DNA of 64,000 nt from Capra hircus (lineage: Eukaryota; Chordata; Mammalia; Artiodactyla; Bovidae), in contig NC_030811.1 in the NCBI RefSeq assembly GCF_001704415.2, positions 73,612,069 through 73,676,068 of the forward strand. The letters run 5' to 3'. How positions within the stretch are numbered: position 1 is the stretch's first letter; each line of letters begins with the position of its first letter. The notes below the pieces were generated by a model that ran no database searches, was not told where the DNA came from, and saw nothing but the letters and a program-made list of their open reading frames with translations. The position numbers were made by a program, and so were the translations under genes. Below are positions 9,701 through 42,369 of the stretch, in pieces.

Positions 9701-12700
9701 AAGGGATAGGCTACCCATTCCAGTATTCTTGAGCTTCCCTTGTGGCTCAGCTGGTAAAGAATCCACCCGCAATGTGATAGACCTGGGTTCAATCCCTGGG
9801 TTGGGAAGATCCCCTGGAGAAGGGAGAGGCTACGCACTCCAGTATTCTGGCCTGGAGAATTCCATGGACTGTATAGTCCACGGGGTCACAAAGAGTCGGA
9901 CAGAACTGAGCGCCTTTCACTTTCAGGTACTGTAGGGGCCTCTCTTGTGGCTCAGTGGTAAAGAACCTGCCTGCCAGTGCAGGAGATGCGGGTTCATTCC
10001 TTGGGTTGAGAAGATCCTTTAGAGAGGGAAATGGCAACCCACTCCAGTATTCTTGCCTGGAGGATCCCGTGGACGGAGGAGCCTGGCAGGCTACAGTCCG
10101 TGGTTGCAAAAGAGTTGGACACAACTTAGCAACTAAACAACAACAACAAACAAGTATTGTAATACAAAACTCCAAAGAATAGTTGGATCCACACTGTAAT
10201 TCTGACAGATAAACTAAGATTACCTGCTCACATGGCCAAAGGTTTCTCACTTAAAGATTTTTGATTTGCATGCTGCTGCTGCTAAGTCACTTCAGTCGTG
10301 TCCAACTCTGTGCGACCCCATAGACGGCAGCCCACCAGGCTCCCCTGTCCCTGGGATTCTCCAGGCAAGAACACTGGAGTGGGTTGCCATTGCCTTCTCC
10401 AGTGCATGAAAGTGAAAAGTGAAAGTGAAGTTGCTCAGTCGTATCCGACTCTTAGCAACCCGGTGGACTGCAGCCTACCAGGCTCCTCCATCCACAGGAT
10501 TTTCCAGGCAAGAGTACTGGAGCGGGGTGCTATTGCCTTCTCCGGATTTGCATGCTATAAGGATCCTATTAGATTTTGGAGTCATTTTGTCTTTTAGAGG
10601 CTTCTGCATACCAACCAAAGAACACATTTCATTGTCTCTGGGAGGTTTGGGATCCTCTCTTTTAAGGGTGCCCCTTAAGTGGATTTACCTAAGTTAAAAA
10701 TTTCCCACAGTAGCCACCACAGTTCCAGAAGTGCACACGTGTGCCCGCACACACACACATACACATTCACACGTGTTCCCAGTCACTCCCATCTTCCAAA
10801 TAAAGTTAGAACACAATTTTGATATAATCAGTGTTCAGAATTTACATTATTAGCATTAGGCAGATATCCACAACTAATCCATGTAGTATGTTATGATTAT
10901 ATGTCCTTTGTTTTTTTCCCCTCAAGCTAATAATACTACATTTTAAATGTTTGCTTCAGTTTTCTGTGTAATTATCGCTAGCTCACCCATACGCTCTTTT
11001 TTCAAAAGTACAGATCTCATCTCATTACGTTCATCTCATTTACATTCATCAGATCATCACATCCCCACCTCCCCTGCTGCAGTCTGGACTGACCACTCAG
11101 CTGCCCTGCTATGCAGTAATTATCCAGGGATTTCCCTGGGATTTCTCAGGGATTTCCTGAGTGGGGAACCCAGGTCTCCCACTCGCTGCACGGGTGTGCT
11201 CTTCAGTTTCCACCCAAGCCCTCCTAATGGCAGAAAAAAGGCAACTTGTACCCTTAGCGTCTGAGACCTCATCCTGATGCTGCGTAGCAAGTTTCTTTGA
11301 AGTCACTTGTTTTACCTGAAATGAATGTTTTGTTCTCCTACAGATACATGAATGTCCTTCCTTATCCACAGTTTTGCTTTCAGCAGTTTTGGTTCCCTGC
11401 AGTAAGCTGCAGTATGAAAATATTGAATGCAAAATTTCAGAAATAAACAATTGATAAGTTGTAAATTTCACACTCTTGTGAGTAGTGCTGATGAAATCTT
11501 GAAACATCCTGCCTCAGCCTCGAATTGTCCCTTTGTCCAGCCTGTCCACCCTGAGTCACTTAGTAGCCATCTCAGTTACAGGTTGATGGTCACGGGAGTG
11601 CAGTGCTTGTGTTCAAGTCACCCTTTTTTTTACCAGAAAAAATTTACAGATTTTACTGAATACTGGACCCAAAGCACCGGACCAGTGATGCTGCCAGTTC
11701 GGATATGCCAAAGAGAAGCTATAAATGCCTCCTTTAAGTGAAAAGGTGAACATTCTCAACTTAATAAGGAAAGAAAAAAAGTCAGAGTGCTGAGGGTGCC
11801 AAGATCTTTGGTAAGAATGAATCTTCTCTCCATGAAACTGTGAAGAAGGAAAAAAAAATTCCAATTTTATTGTTGCACCTCACACTACAGAAGTTATAGC
11901 CACAGTGCATGATAAATGCTTAGTTAAGATGGAAAAGGCATTTGTTGTTCAGTCGCCAAGTCGTGTCCAACTCTTCGTGACCGCGTGGACTGTATACAGC
12001 ACGCCAGGCTTCCCTGTCCCTCACCATATTCTGGAATTTGCTCAAGTTCATGTCCATTGCATTGGTTTGTATAATAAGGTATTTTGAGAGAGAACACATT
12101 CATATAACTTTTGTTATGGTGTATTGTTTAAATTGTTTAATTTTATTATTGTTGTTAATTTCTTACTCTGCCTTATTTATAAATTAAACTTTATCAGAGA
12201 AACATGTATGTATAGGAAAACACATAGAATATATAGGGCTCAGTACTATCTGCGGTTTCAGACATCTACCAGGGGTCTTGGAATGTATTCTCCATGGATA
12301 GATAAGGGGGAAACATCATATATCCATTTCTTTTTCACTTTTTAAAAAAATATATTTTGTAGATTTTTTGGCTCTGCTGGGTCTTCATTGCTGTGCCTGA
12401 GCTTTCCTAGTTACAGAGAATGGGGGCACTCTCTAGATGTGCTGCACAGGCTTCTCACTGCGGTGGCTCCTCTTGTTGTGGAGCACAGGCTCTAGGTGCA
12501 TGGGCTTTAGTAGCTGCAGAACGTGGACTCAGTAGTTACCGTTCCCAGGCTTTGGAGCACAGGCTTAGCTGTTGTGGTGCACGGCCTTAGTTGCCCAGTG
12601 GCATGTGGGATCTTCCTAGATCAGCAGTTGAACTGGTGTCCCCTGCATTGCCAGGTGGACTCTTAACCTCTTGGCCACGAGGAAAGCCGCTCCGTTTCTT

Positions 12701-15700
12701 AATATGTTTCTTATTATTCACTGTTGTAAGAATGATGCTCCTATGATAGTGAATAAGAAGAAGCATATTTACTATTGTATGAATAATGCTCGGGCTTCCT
12801 TGGTGGCTCAGATGGTACAGAATCCGCCTGCAATGCAGACCTGGGTTCAATCCCTGGGTGGGGAAGATCCCCTGGAGAAGGGAATGGCAACCCACTTCAG
12901 CATTCTTGCCTGGAGAATCCCATGGACAGAGCAGACTGGTGGGCTACAGTCCATGGTGTCACAAAGAGTCGAAGATGACTGAGCAACTTACACACATATG
13001 AATGATGCTCAGAAAGAAACGATGTATCTTTATCTTGGATTTTTGCAAAGCTCCTGGCATTATGATATGTATCTCAGTTTGAAAACCTTGGAATTGTAAG
13101 GGAGTTATGGAAAATAAGACAGGACAGTGTGGCTGGGCTATTACTGTTGTGACAACACATCCATGATCCCAAGTCCTTGATCCTCAAATTCTAGAATCTC
13201 TGAAAGCCAGATTTTCATAACTCATTTAACAGCCAAATCTGACATAACCTGAATCATTTGGTAAGAAAATCTGGCCTTTCCTAGGATGTATTGGGAAATA
13301 CAGCCTCTAACTGGGCAGCCCTTCCCAGTGGCAATTCTATGCTGTGGGAGGAGGGAGTGTACCTTTTTAGGGGATAGCATTAAAGAAATCAGAATTTTTT
13401 TAAAGGAGTAGTTACCCAGGTGAGAGCTACTGTTTGGAAGTGGTGACGATAGGATGAATTTGAGAACTATTGATAAAGACTTGGGAGAGATCCTCATGAC
13501 TGACTAGGTTTGGGTATAGCAAATGCTTCTTGTGTGAGTTAAGTGTGGTAGAGGCCAGGAGCTGTGGAAGCACACTGCATAGGTTTATACCGACTGTGTG
13601 GCCTTGAGCAAGTGACACTTGGGAGGAGGAAATGAAGTTAGCCACAGAAAATGCTTAGTGTAGTACCAGGCACATAGTAAGGCTCAGTAAATACTATTAG
13701 TATTACAATGTTGAACTTGAAGTTTGTGTCCCTTGAAGAACTGTCATCATCAACTGACATTTATGTAATTTAAGTGGTTAGTAACATTTGGCTCTTCCCT
13801 TTGTGTTTTAAAAAAATTTTTATCTTATTATATATACTTCTGTTACAAGCATTTTTCAAAACATTTTTAGAAGCAGGTGGAGTATAAATTATAGATTCCA
13901 AATATGGTGGTGCTAGTGGTAAAGAACCCGCTTGCCAATGCAAGAGATGTAGGAGACCCGGTTCGATTCCTGGGTTGGGAAGATCCCCTGGAGGAGGAAA
14001 TGGCAACTCACTCCAATATTCTTGCCTGGAGAATCCCATGGACAGAGGAGCCTGGCAGGCCACAGTCCATGGGGTTGCAAAGAGTTGGACGTGACTAAAG
14101 CGACTTTGCACTGTTGTAAGCATTTTCAAAACATTTTTAGAAGCAGATAAGAGTATAAATTATGGATTCCAAATATAAGCATTATAGCACCCCATGTAGT
14201 CTAAAGGATACACAGCAACAAATCTTCATCAAAGTAACACAGTAAGTTCCATCAGCATTGTTTATTCTATCCTTAAAACGAAATATAATGAACTGAAATT
14301 CAAACATAGGTGTTTTCTGATTTTGAAATAGTTAAGAAAGAAATGACATAGATTGCATATGTGATTGCGTTAGTAACCTATTTGCTGCTATAGTGTATTC
14401 AAAGTTGCACCAAAAGGCACTATATTAGATTAAAAGTTCACCTACTTCTATTTTCAACACACAAATTCCAAGGAGGAAAATACATGGAGGAGAAACCTAT
14501 GTAATTAAGAGAGATTTAAAAAAATAACCTATCACAGTGAGTGGACTTTATTTGATTACTGATTTTTAAAGAGCATTTATAATTTATGAAATTTGTGAGA
14601 CAACTGGAAATTTGCATAATGTCTGGCTATTTGAGAATGTTAAGAATTTTGTTGGATGCGTAAATTGTACCGAGATGACAGTATTGTAGTAACATGGAAA
14701 AGAAAAAGGAGTCCCTCTTCAAACAAATGGTGTTGGGAAAAATGAGTAACCACATGCAGAAAAAGAAGACTGGACCCCTGTCTTAAGACCATTCACATAA
14801 ATGAACTTGAAATGGATTAAAGACTTAAACCTGAGACATGATACTGTAAAATTCCTAGAAGAAAACATAGGGAAGAAGCTCTTCGACAATGGTCTTGGCA
14901 ACGACTTCTGGATATGAATGACACCAAAAACACAAACAACAAATGCCAATATCAACAAGGAGATTAAATTAAACTGAAAAACTTCTGCACAGGGAATTCC
15001 CTGCCAGTCCAGCAGTTGTGACTCAGCACTGTCACTTCCAGGGACCCAGATTTGATCCCTGGGTTGAGGAAAAAGATTCCATAAGCCACATGGCACAGCC
15101 AAAACAAAAAGCGGAAGGTCTTCTGCACAGCAAAAGAAACAAGCGACAAAATGAAAAGGCAGTCTGTGGAATGGGAGACAATTTTTGCAGATCATATATA
15201 TGATAACAACTTGATTTAAAATGGGCAGAGGAACTGAATAGACATTTTTCCTAAGAAAGACATCCAAAGGGCAACAGATGCATGAAAAGATGCTCTGTAT
15301 ATTACAAATCATCAGGGGAATGCAAGTTAAAACCTCAATAAGGTATCAATTCACACCTGTTAGAACAGCTGTCATGGGTGGATCCTGAGGACATTGGACT
15401 AAGTGAAATAAGTCAGAGAAAGACAAATACTGTATGGTATCACTTAAATGTGGAATCTAAAAAAGCCAAACTTATAAAAACAGAGAGTAGAATGGTGGTT
15501 ACCAGAAGCTGGCAGGGGAGGGACAGGAGAGATGTTGTTTAAGGGTGCAAACTTGTAACTAGTAGATAACTATAATAAGTCCTGGAGATCTAATGCACAG
15601 CATAGTAATTACAGAGAACAATGCTGTATTATAAGCATTAAACTTGCTAAGAGACTAGATCTTAATTATTCCCATCACAAAAAAGCAGTGCTCACTGTGT

Positions 15701-18359
15701 GATGTGATAGAAACATTAACTGGTACTACCATAGCAATCCTCCTGCAGCTTAAATGTACAACACCAACAAGTTGCACACTTATACAATGTCAATTATATC
15801 TCAACCAAAAAGAGGGGGTTCTAATCTTTTAGAAATGCACACTTAAACACTCCCTAATGAGAGATGATTACTGCGATTCACTTCAACATCAACACAGGAA
15901 GAGGGAACTAGATGGGATCATGGTAAAATAAGACCAGCCATGAAATGTAACAGTTGAAGCTGGTGATGAGATCATTATACTTTGTACTTTTATAGATGTA
16001 TGAAATTCTTAATGGCTTCAGTTTTCTTCTTTTAAGAATCTGTCTCCCAGGATTGAATGCAATGATGAGCAGGTGAGGCATTCCTCTTCTGAGCCACACC
16101 ATATTTGTACTTCTTTTAGCTTTATTATCATCGCTCCCCTGCAGTATTTCTGCAGAGTGAATTGATCTTGATTTTTTATATTTAACATTGTTTAGATGAG
16201 AGACAGCCTATGTATCTAAAATACTGCCCTTATATTAGGATTGAACATTTATGCTTCCTAACTGGAGGATTATGTTAACCTAAATGGTTGTTTTCGAAAG
16301 TCTATTCTTGACCCTGTCTTTTAGTTGATCTTCTTTCCTATGTCATGCTGTTCCACTTGGGGGTTTTCAACTCTCACTGTAAATCAGAGTCACTTGAGGA
16401 CTTTTTTTTTTAATGCACAAATCTAATCTCTGGACATTTTTTTTTTTCTGTCTTTGGTTCCATCTCTTGATTTTTATTTTTTTAAATTATGAAAGTATAA
16501 TAACATTTATAGGAGACTTGGAAAATATAAAACAAGGTTACATATAGTTCTACTATAACAATTATTAAGTAGATGAATTTAGTTGAGAGTTTTCATATCA
16601 AACTCTCAGAAATTACTAGAATGAATATACAGAGAAGTAGAAGGATACAGTAGACCTGAATGGACATTTTTATTCAATCATCTGGAGTAGAGCACTTGTA
16701 TATATAATTAATTGTTCAATGTCTTGCCTTTCCTGTAAGCAAGGCCGATATTCCCAGTGCCTAGCACAGTACTTCAAACATAGGTATTTAGTAATTGTTA
16801 CATGACTATTTCCATTTATGACAGACATATTTTAATTTCTTATCAGAAAGCATTGGAACTGTTCTTTTACAGAAAGACCAAGAGAGTATTTAATATCTGT
16901 ATTGGAACGGCTGAGAATTGCCAAGCTATCAGGCGTGGCTCTCCCTTTCTTTATGGATAACTCTAACATTGCATCTATGTTTGAGATGCTGGACTCCTCG
17001 AATAAAGGATCCATATCATTCGTACAGTATAAAGAAGGTCAGTATCTTTTACAAACTGAGGTAATAATTTGTAGTTATTACATAAGTTTCCCTAGCTGAA
17101 ACTAATTCTCACTTTGTAAAGTTTTCTTTTTTCTTATTCTCTTATAGCACTAAAAACCCTGGGTCTGTGTACTGAAGGTGAAGTTTTAAAAGATGATGGA
17201 CATGGAGTAACTTTTGAACAATTCAGGAATGAAGTGTAAGCTTATTTTTAAGTGACTTTATTTTATGTAAATAATGTGGCATGATGTTGACGTACAATTA
17301 ATACATTTTAAAACAGAGGGTCGTGCCTTTTGATAGAAGCATTTCATTCCCTGGAAACTTTCAGCTTTCTATCTAGAAAGTGAGGACAGGGAGGGCTGAC
17401 AGCAGTCTCTAAGCCTGCGGGGAGGGAAGGAAGGGGATGCTGGGGTAAGGAGGTTCCAGAGGCCACTTTTATTCTGTTCTCAATGGGAACCCCCAGAAGT
17501 TCTCAGAGAATGAGATAGAGAAGCCCTAATTAGCCAGAGGAACTAACAGAAAAGCTTTAAGCGCAATATACTAGTTGGAAAATCTCTGTATATAGAGTAA
17601 TGAAATTTTTCTCAAAATGATTTCTCACAAAATAAGTGTTTATCAGCAGTACAGGCTGCATGCCAGCCTGACAGTTTTGGATCTGAGGTATTAAAGCATG
17701 AATAGTATTAACTAAATGCTAAGTCAGGAAATAAAAACCATGCGAATGAAACTACTTACAGAAAGAAGCCTTTAGCTAAGCTAGCTCAATTTGTGTAAAA
17801 GTCTAATTTAACACAGTCCAAGGCCAAGGAAAAGCTGGAAGAAAGTTTTAAGATTCTCATCTCATTAATTACATAGATATTCAACAAAAAATACTTAATT
17901 ACATTCCCTACCTCAGAGAAGATGGTAGCAGCACAATGCTCTAGTTAAAATGTTTCATCCACAAACCAAAGGTTGCCCACTGTCACGTGGAATGGAGCTA
18001 GGAAGTATTCTAAATAGAAAGACATTTATGGAAAGAGAGCAAATTCTATTTCAGTCACCATCTCTTGTGTTTTCTTATGGGAAACAGTGAATTTCCAAAC
18101 TAGATACAGGAACTTCATACATTTTAAAGTGATTTTTTAAAAAATTTTATGTTAGATTACCTGCAACAGTCTTCTCTAACTGGCAAAAGAAATTAAAAGT
18201 TGACTGTAATTTATTATCTCTGCTCCTGTATTTTATTCAAAGACATATTCACTGTGTATATTTGTAAATGGAATTACTCTGAGTTTTCGTAGCCTCTGAG
18301 CTTTTTGTTTTTGTTTTCTTAGGAACAAGAGGACTCAGGAAATATGGTCAGCATTTTAA
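5400..18359 (+). CDS. EFCAB10: EFCAB10, EF-hand calcium-binding domain protein 10 (4 coding exons)
   Basis: Joined coding exons 5400-5508, 16873-17037, 17148-17235 and 18323-18359 give 399 nt, or 132 residues plus TAA, close to the length of mammalian EFCAB10. All three introns have GT-AG ends and the frame stays open. Residues about 9-50 (YLEKHRIMDLLTYL then PERPREYLISVLERLR) resemble the RIIa/DPY-30 dimerisation-docking fold. Residues 72-98 form one EF-hand whose loop, D77 to Q88, is DSSNKGSISFVQ. Loop position 5 is Lys and position 12 is Gln instead of Glu, so calcium binding looks weak or lost. The C-terminus is EIWSAF. The ATG follows an X-box, so a role in cilia or flagella is plausible but inferred. 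The gene ends tail-to-tail with RINT1. The first intron is 11.4 kb and rich in SINEs. Confidence 0.95.
5702..5785 (-). mobile_element. Bov-A2 SINE fragment
   Basis: The reverse complement of the Bov-A2 head: GGGCTGCAGTCTATGGGGTC, ACAGAGTCGGACACGACTG and a terminal run of AGC units at 5764-5780. Only the 5' part of the element is present, 200 bp into EFCAB10 intron 1. Confidence 0.75.
5930..6065 (+). repeat. MIR SINE fragment
   Basis: GTGACTGGGCAAGAGCCTGA, GGAAAATGGAGATTATAATA and GATTAAATGAACAACGTATA follow the MIR core order in forward orientation. Confidence 0.6.
6682..6715 (+). repeat. (TG)n microsatellite
   Basis: About 15 near-perfect TG units preceded by a GTGTGTTTG interruption. Likely to vary in length among individuals. 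Confidence 0.9.
8509..8594. repeat. 33-bp inverted repeat (hairpin) next to a BovB 5' end
   Basis: Arm 8509-8541 and arm 8562-8594 are reverse complements with one mismatch, separated by a 20-nt loop. The arm core reads ACACTTGCTTTTAACAATTA and returns as TAATTGTTAAAAGCAAGTGT. The right arm ends where the truncated BovB fragment begins. Confidence 0.9.
8595..8965 (+). mobile_element. BovB (RTE) LINE 3' fragment
   Basis: Begins TTGATGCTTTTGAACTGTG and runs through GGAGAAGACTCTTGAGAGTC, AAAAGACCCTGATGCTGGGA, CGACTCGATGGACATGAG to GACACAACTGAGCGACTGAA, which is the sense 3' end of BovB. It is 5'-truncated and non-coding. Confidence 0.9.
9246..9432 (+). mobile_element. Bov-tA SINE
   Basis: GGCTTCCCTGGTGGCTCATC head, AATGCAGGAGACATGGGTTC, GGCCTGGAGAATTCCATAGA and AGTCAGACACAACTGAGTGG tail. 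First of a run of four SINE insertions in 1.3 kb. Confidence 0.9.
9600..9938 (+). mobile_element. Dimeric Bov-tA3-type SINE with target-site duplication
   Basis: Two tRNA-like heads occur in tandem (from about 9615 and 9734) and share one 3' unit that ends near 9922. CAGGTACTGTAGGGG flanks it at 9600-9614 and 9924-9938, a clean 15-bp target-site duplication. Confidence 0.9.
9939..10150 (+). mobile_element. Bov-tA SINE
   Basis: Starts CCTCTCTTGTGGCTCAGTGG directly after the 3' target duplication of the preceding dimer and ends in AACTAAACAACAACAACAAA. It therefore appears to have landed at the end of the older SINE. Confidence 0.85.
10262..10557 (+). mobile_element. Bov-A2 SINE, full length, with target-site duplication
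   Basis: Head TGCTGCTGCTGCTAAGTCAC, middle AAAGTGAAAAGTGAAAGTGA and end GGTGCTATTGCCTTCTCC show both halves of Bov-A2. GATTTGCATGCT flanks both sides, near 10263-10274 and 10547-10558. Confidence 0.9.
11340..11941 (+). mobile_element. Tigger-type (pogo/Tc1) DNA transposon with transposase N-terminus
   Basis: The left part carries CAGAAATAAACAATTGATAA and TCACTTAGTAGCCATCTCAG, typical of Tigger 5' sequence. From about 11687 the DNA encodes the start of a pogo-like transposase, with pieces such as DMPKRSY, PLSEKVNILNLIRKE and AKIFGKNESS in interrupted frame, the helix-turn-helix region. A BovB piece cuts it off at 11942. It is not functional. Confidence 0.7.
11942..12066 (-). mobile_element. 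BovB 3' fragment, minus
   Basis: TTGTTCAGTCGCCAAGTCGT through CAAGTTCATGTCCATTGCAT is the reverse complement of the BovB 3' terminus. It is inserted in, or at the end of, the Tigger fragment. Confidence 0.8.
12340..12690 (-). mobile_element. CHR-type cetartiodactyl SINE
   Basis: Inverted CHR SINE: TTGGCTCTGCTGGGTCTTCA, GTTGTGGAGCACAGGCTCTA, GCATGTGGGATCTTCCTAGA and a tRNA-like end CTCTTGGCCACGAGGAAAGC. Near full length. Confidence 0.8.
12778..13010 (+). mobile_element. Bov-tA SINE with target-site duplication
   Basis: GGCTTCCTTGGTGGCTCAGA to TGACTGAGCAACTTACACAC, flanked by TATGAATAATGCTC on the left and TATGAATGATGCTC on the right. Confidence 0.9.
13550..13705 (+). repeat. MIR SINE
   Basis: TGTGTGGCCTTGAGCAAGTG, then CAGGCACATAGTAAGGCTCA and AAATACTATTAG follow the MIR order in forward orientation. 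Confidence 0.65.
13841..13905 (+). repeat. Left copy of a ~65-bp direct duplication
   Basis: Matches 14112-14176 with only a few differences, including a one-base gap and changes inside AGCAGGTGGAGT. Together the copies bracket a Bov-tA SINE and are much longer than a normal target-site duplication. Confidence 0.85.
13906..14111 (+). mobile_element. Bov-tA2-like SINE
   Basis: GTGCTAGTGGTAAAGAACCC head, GCAAGAGATGTAGGAGACCC, TTGGGAAGATCCCCTGGAGG and GACGTGACTAAAGCGACTTT. It lies exactly between two ~65-bp direct repeats. Confidence 0.85.
14112..14176 (+). repeat. Right copy of a ~65-bp direct duplication
   Basis: Second copy of 13841-13905. Shared blocks include CAAAACATTTTTAGAAGCAG and GAGTATAAATTAT. 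Confidence 0.85.
14705..15815 (+). mobile_element. L1 ORF2 end and 3' UTR, interrupted by a CHR SINE
   Basis: GAACTTGAAATGGATTAAAG, AAAATTCCTAGAAGAAAACA and CAACAAGGAGATTAAATTAA mark the L1 ORF2 C-terminal region. AACTTCTGCACAG is interrupted near 14995 and resumes near 15119. The 3' UTR follows to ATATCTCAACCAAAAAGAG. An internal deletion joins CACACCTGTTAGAACAGCTG to a late 3' segment near 15370. Frames are broken. Confidence 0.8.
14995..15112 (+). mobile_element. CHR-type SINE nested in L1
   Basis: GGGAATTCCCTGCCAGTCCA, GTTGTGACTCAGCACTGTCA and CCACATGGCACAGCCAAAAC fit a short CHR SINE in forward orientation. It splits the L1, so it is the younger insertion. Confidence 0.7.
16355..16440 (+). 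mobile_element. MER5-like DNA transposon remnant
   Basis: GGGGGTTTTCAACTCTCACT, AAATCAGAGTCACTTGAGGA and a terminal AATCTAATCTCTGG resemble MER5. Short and diverged. Confidence 0.4.
16720..16805 (+). repeat. L2 LINE 3' fragment
   Basis: CCCAGTGCCTAGCACAGTAC and TATTTAGTAATTGTTACATG match the L2 3' end pattern. It sits 70 bp upstream of EFCAB10 exon 2. Confidence 0.5.
16873..17037 (+). CDS. EFCAB10: EFCAB10 coding exon 2
   Basis: The acceptor TTTTACAG precedes 16873 and the donor GTCAGT follows 17037. The exon encodes residues 37-91, from ERPREYLISVLERLRI to ISFVQYKE, covering the end of the RIIa-like segment and the degenerate EF-hand loop D77-Q88. Confidence 0.95.
17148..17235 (+). CDS. 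EFCAB10: EFCAB10 coding exon 3
   Basis: The acceptor CTTATAG and donor GTAAGC bound the exon. It encodes ALKTLGLCTEGEVLKDDGHG and onwards to V121. The preceding intron is only 110 bp. No second EF-hand loop is complete in this exon. Confidence 0.95.
17236..18322 (+). other. EFCAB10: EFCAB10 intron 3
   Basis: 1,087 bp with no recognised repeat, RNA gene or open frame of interest. Confidence 0.7.
18323..18359 (+). CDS. EFCAB10: EFCAB10 terminal coding exon 4
   Basis: Very short coding part (37 nt) after the acceptor TTTTCTTAG. It encodes the end of V121 and NKRTQEIWSAF followed by TAA at 18357-18359. Confidence 0.92.
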
Positions 18360-18379
18360 TAACACTCTAAGTCCCAGAT

Positions 18380-18385
18380 AATAAA
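18380..18385 (+). terminator. EFCAB10: EFCAB10 poly(A) signal
   Basis: AATAAA lies 21 nt after the EFCAB10 stop codon and is followed by a moderately GU-rich stretch (AGTTTTCAGTTGTCC), as expected for a cleavage site near 18400. This gives a very short 3' UTR. Confidence 0.65.
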
Positions 18386-18513
18386 TGATTCTATGAAGTT
18401 TTCAGTTGTCCAGTCTCATTAATTCAGAACTTCAGCATATTAACTTGAAATCCAACTGGCTTCCTTTTTGTTTAAACAACAAAAACCAAAAATCCAAAAC
18501 GAGAAAAGACCCT

Positions 18514-41340
<22,827 letters not shown>

Positions 41341-41746
41341 CCTGCTTCCGCGCGAGTCGTCTGCTACTTGCGCAGCCAGCGTGGCCAATGGACTCTGGCT
41401 CCAGCCAGCGATCAGAGATGAGCCTCGGAGACCGTAGCGCCGGACGCCACGGCAACTTCCTGCACCGTCTCTCTGGTTTCTTCCTTTCCTACCAGAGAGG
41501 CTCTGCCCGCGCAGCTGCCGGCCGTGTGCAGAGGCGCCCCCTGCCGTCCGGGGGTCGGATCAACCCCTCTGGAAGGAGAAGCGGGGGAGAGGAGGGGCGG
41601 GGACGAGGTCTTTCTCAACCTTGGTAAAATCTTCCCCACTGCATTGAGGTCATTAATGATGGAGCTTGAAGTTATCCCTCTCTCCACACCATAAATTCCA
41701 CTTAAGTCATTTCAACTTATATTTCCGATGATATACCAGATGTTCT

Positions 41747-41773
41747 GAGAGTGTGTGTGTGGGGGGGGGGGGG
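41747..41773 (+). repeat. (GT)n/(G)n low-complexity tract
   Basis: GTGTGTGTGTGT followed by a run of 13 G. The stretch after it, 41774-42120, contains two overlapping open frames (ending 42018 and 42037) with no family I recognise. Confidence 0.85.
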
Positions 41774-42318
41774 CCTTGTCGACTGGCTTTAATGTAATTT
41801 GGTTGGATTGTTTAGCTGCGGAATCTCCAGTGTCTTTTATCTTTGGATCCTTCTTTTACCGCAAATCAGATACACCTAGAGGTGACCCTCCAACTTCCTA
41901 CCTGGTGGGTGCAGATCACATTCCGGGAGCTGAAAGGAGGAAAAGGACTCGGCATCTACTGTACTTCGCCCAGTGCAGAGACCAAAGAAGCCTGTTCTTT
42001 GCTAGGGAGGAGGACTAGGATTGCCATCAAGAGTTAAATAGCGAACCCAGGGATTTGACGACTTCAAAACAAACGTGCGAGTGCTACCGTGGAGACTGAA
42101 GCAAACAGGGGGAGGGGAAATAAGCAACCCTTAGAGAAAACAGAAAACATTCAACGAGGAGAAAACTTTATTTATATCCTGAGATGCGTGACCCCCATTG
42201 CAACCATAAAGCAGTAACAGTCTACTATTTTAAAAGGAGCATTTAGAGACAAAAAATATAATAGTAGAAATGAAAATTTCAGTAAAATAGTTTGAAGATC
42301 AATGTTGGGAAATATCCT

Positions 42319-42368
42319 GGGCGGGGGCGGGGGGGGGGACGTGGGGGGGCGGCGGCGGTGGTGGTGGG
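42319..42368 (+). repeat. G-rich tract with G-quadruplex potential
   Basis: GGGCGGGGGCGGGGGGGGGG, then a GTGGGGGGGCGGCGGCGG stretch and GGTGGTGGTGGG give many G-runs of three or more within 50 nt on the + strand. Confidence 0.85.
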
Positions 42369-42369
42369 A

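Larger units (their letters stand above)
5509..16872 (+). other. EFCAB10: EFCAB10 intron 1 (11.4 kb)
   Basis: Repeat-rich intron holding Bov-A2 and Bov-tA SINEs, BovB pieces, a Tigger transposase fragment, CHR SINEs and an L1 3' end. Stretches with nothing firmly recognised are 6070-8508 apart from the TG repeat, 8966-9245, 10546-11340, 13011-13550, 14177-14700 and 15817-16354. Part of 7000-8150 has the look of an old ERV/MaLR internal region, but I cannot assign it. Confidence 0.8.

Noticed and set aside
9789..10250. 153-codon minus-strand open frame
   Set aside because: It is made of two inverted Bov-tA SINEs. Similar SINE-derived frames recur at every Bov-tA copy.
14719..15312. 197-codon minus-strand open frame
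   Set aside because: It is antisense to an L1 ORF2 end with a nested CHR SINE and has no relation to a protein family.
41755..42037. Two overlapping open frames upstream of RINT1
   Set aside because: No family resemblance, no splice signals or promoter assigned, and the frame starts in a low-complexity GT/G tract.
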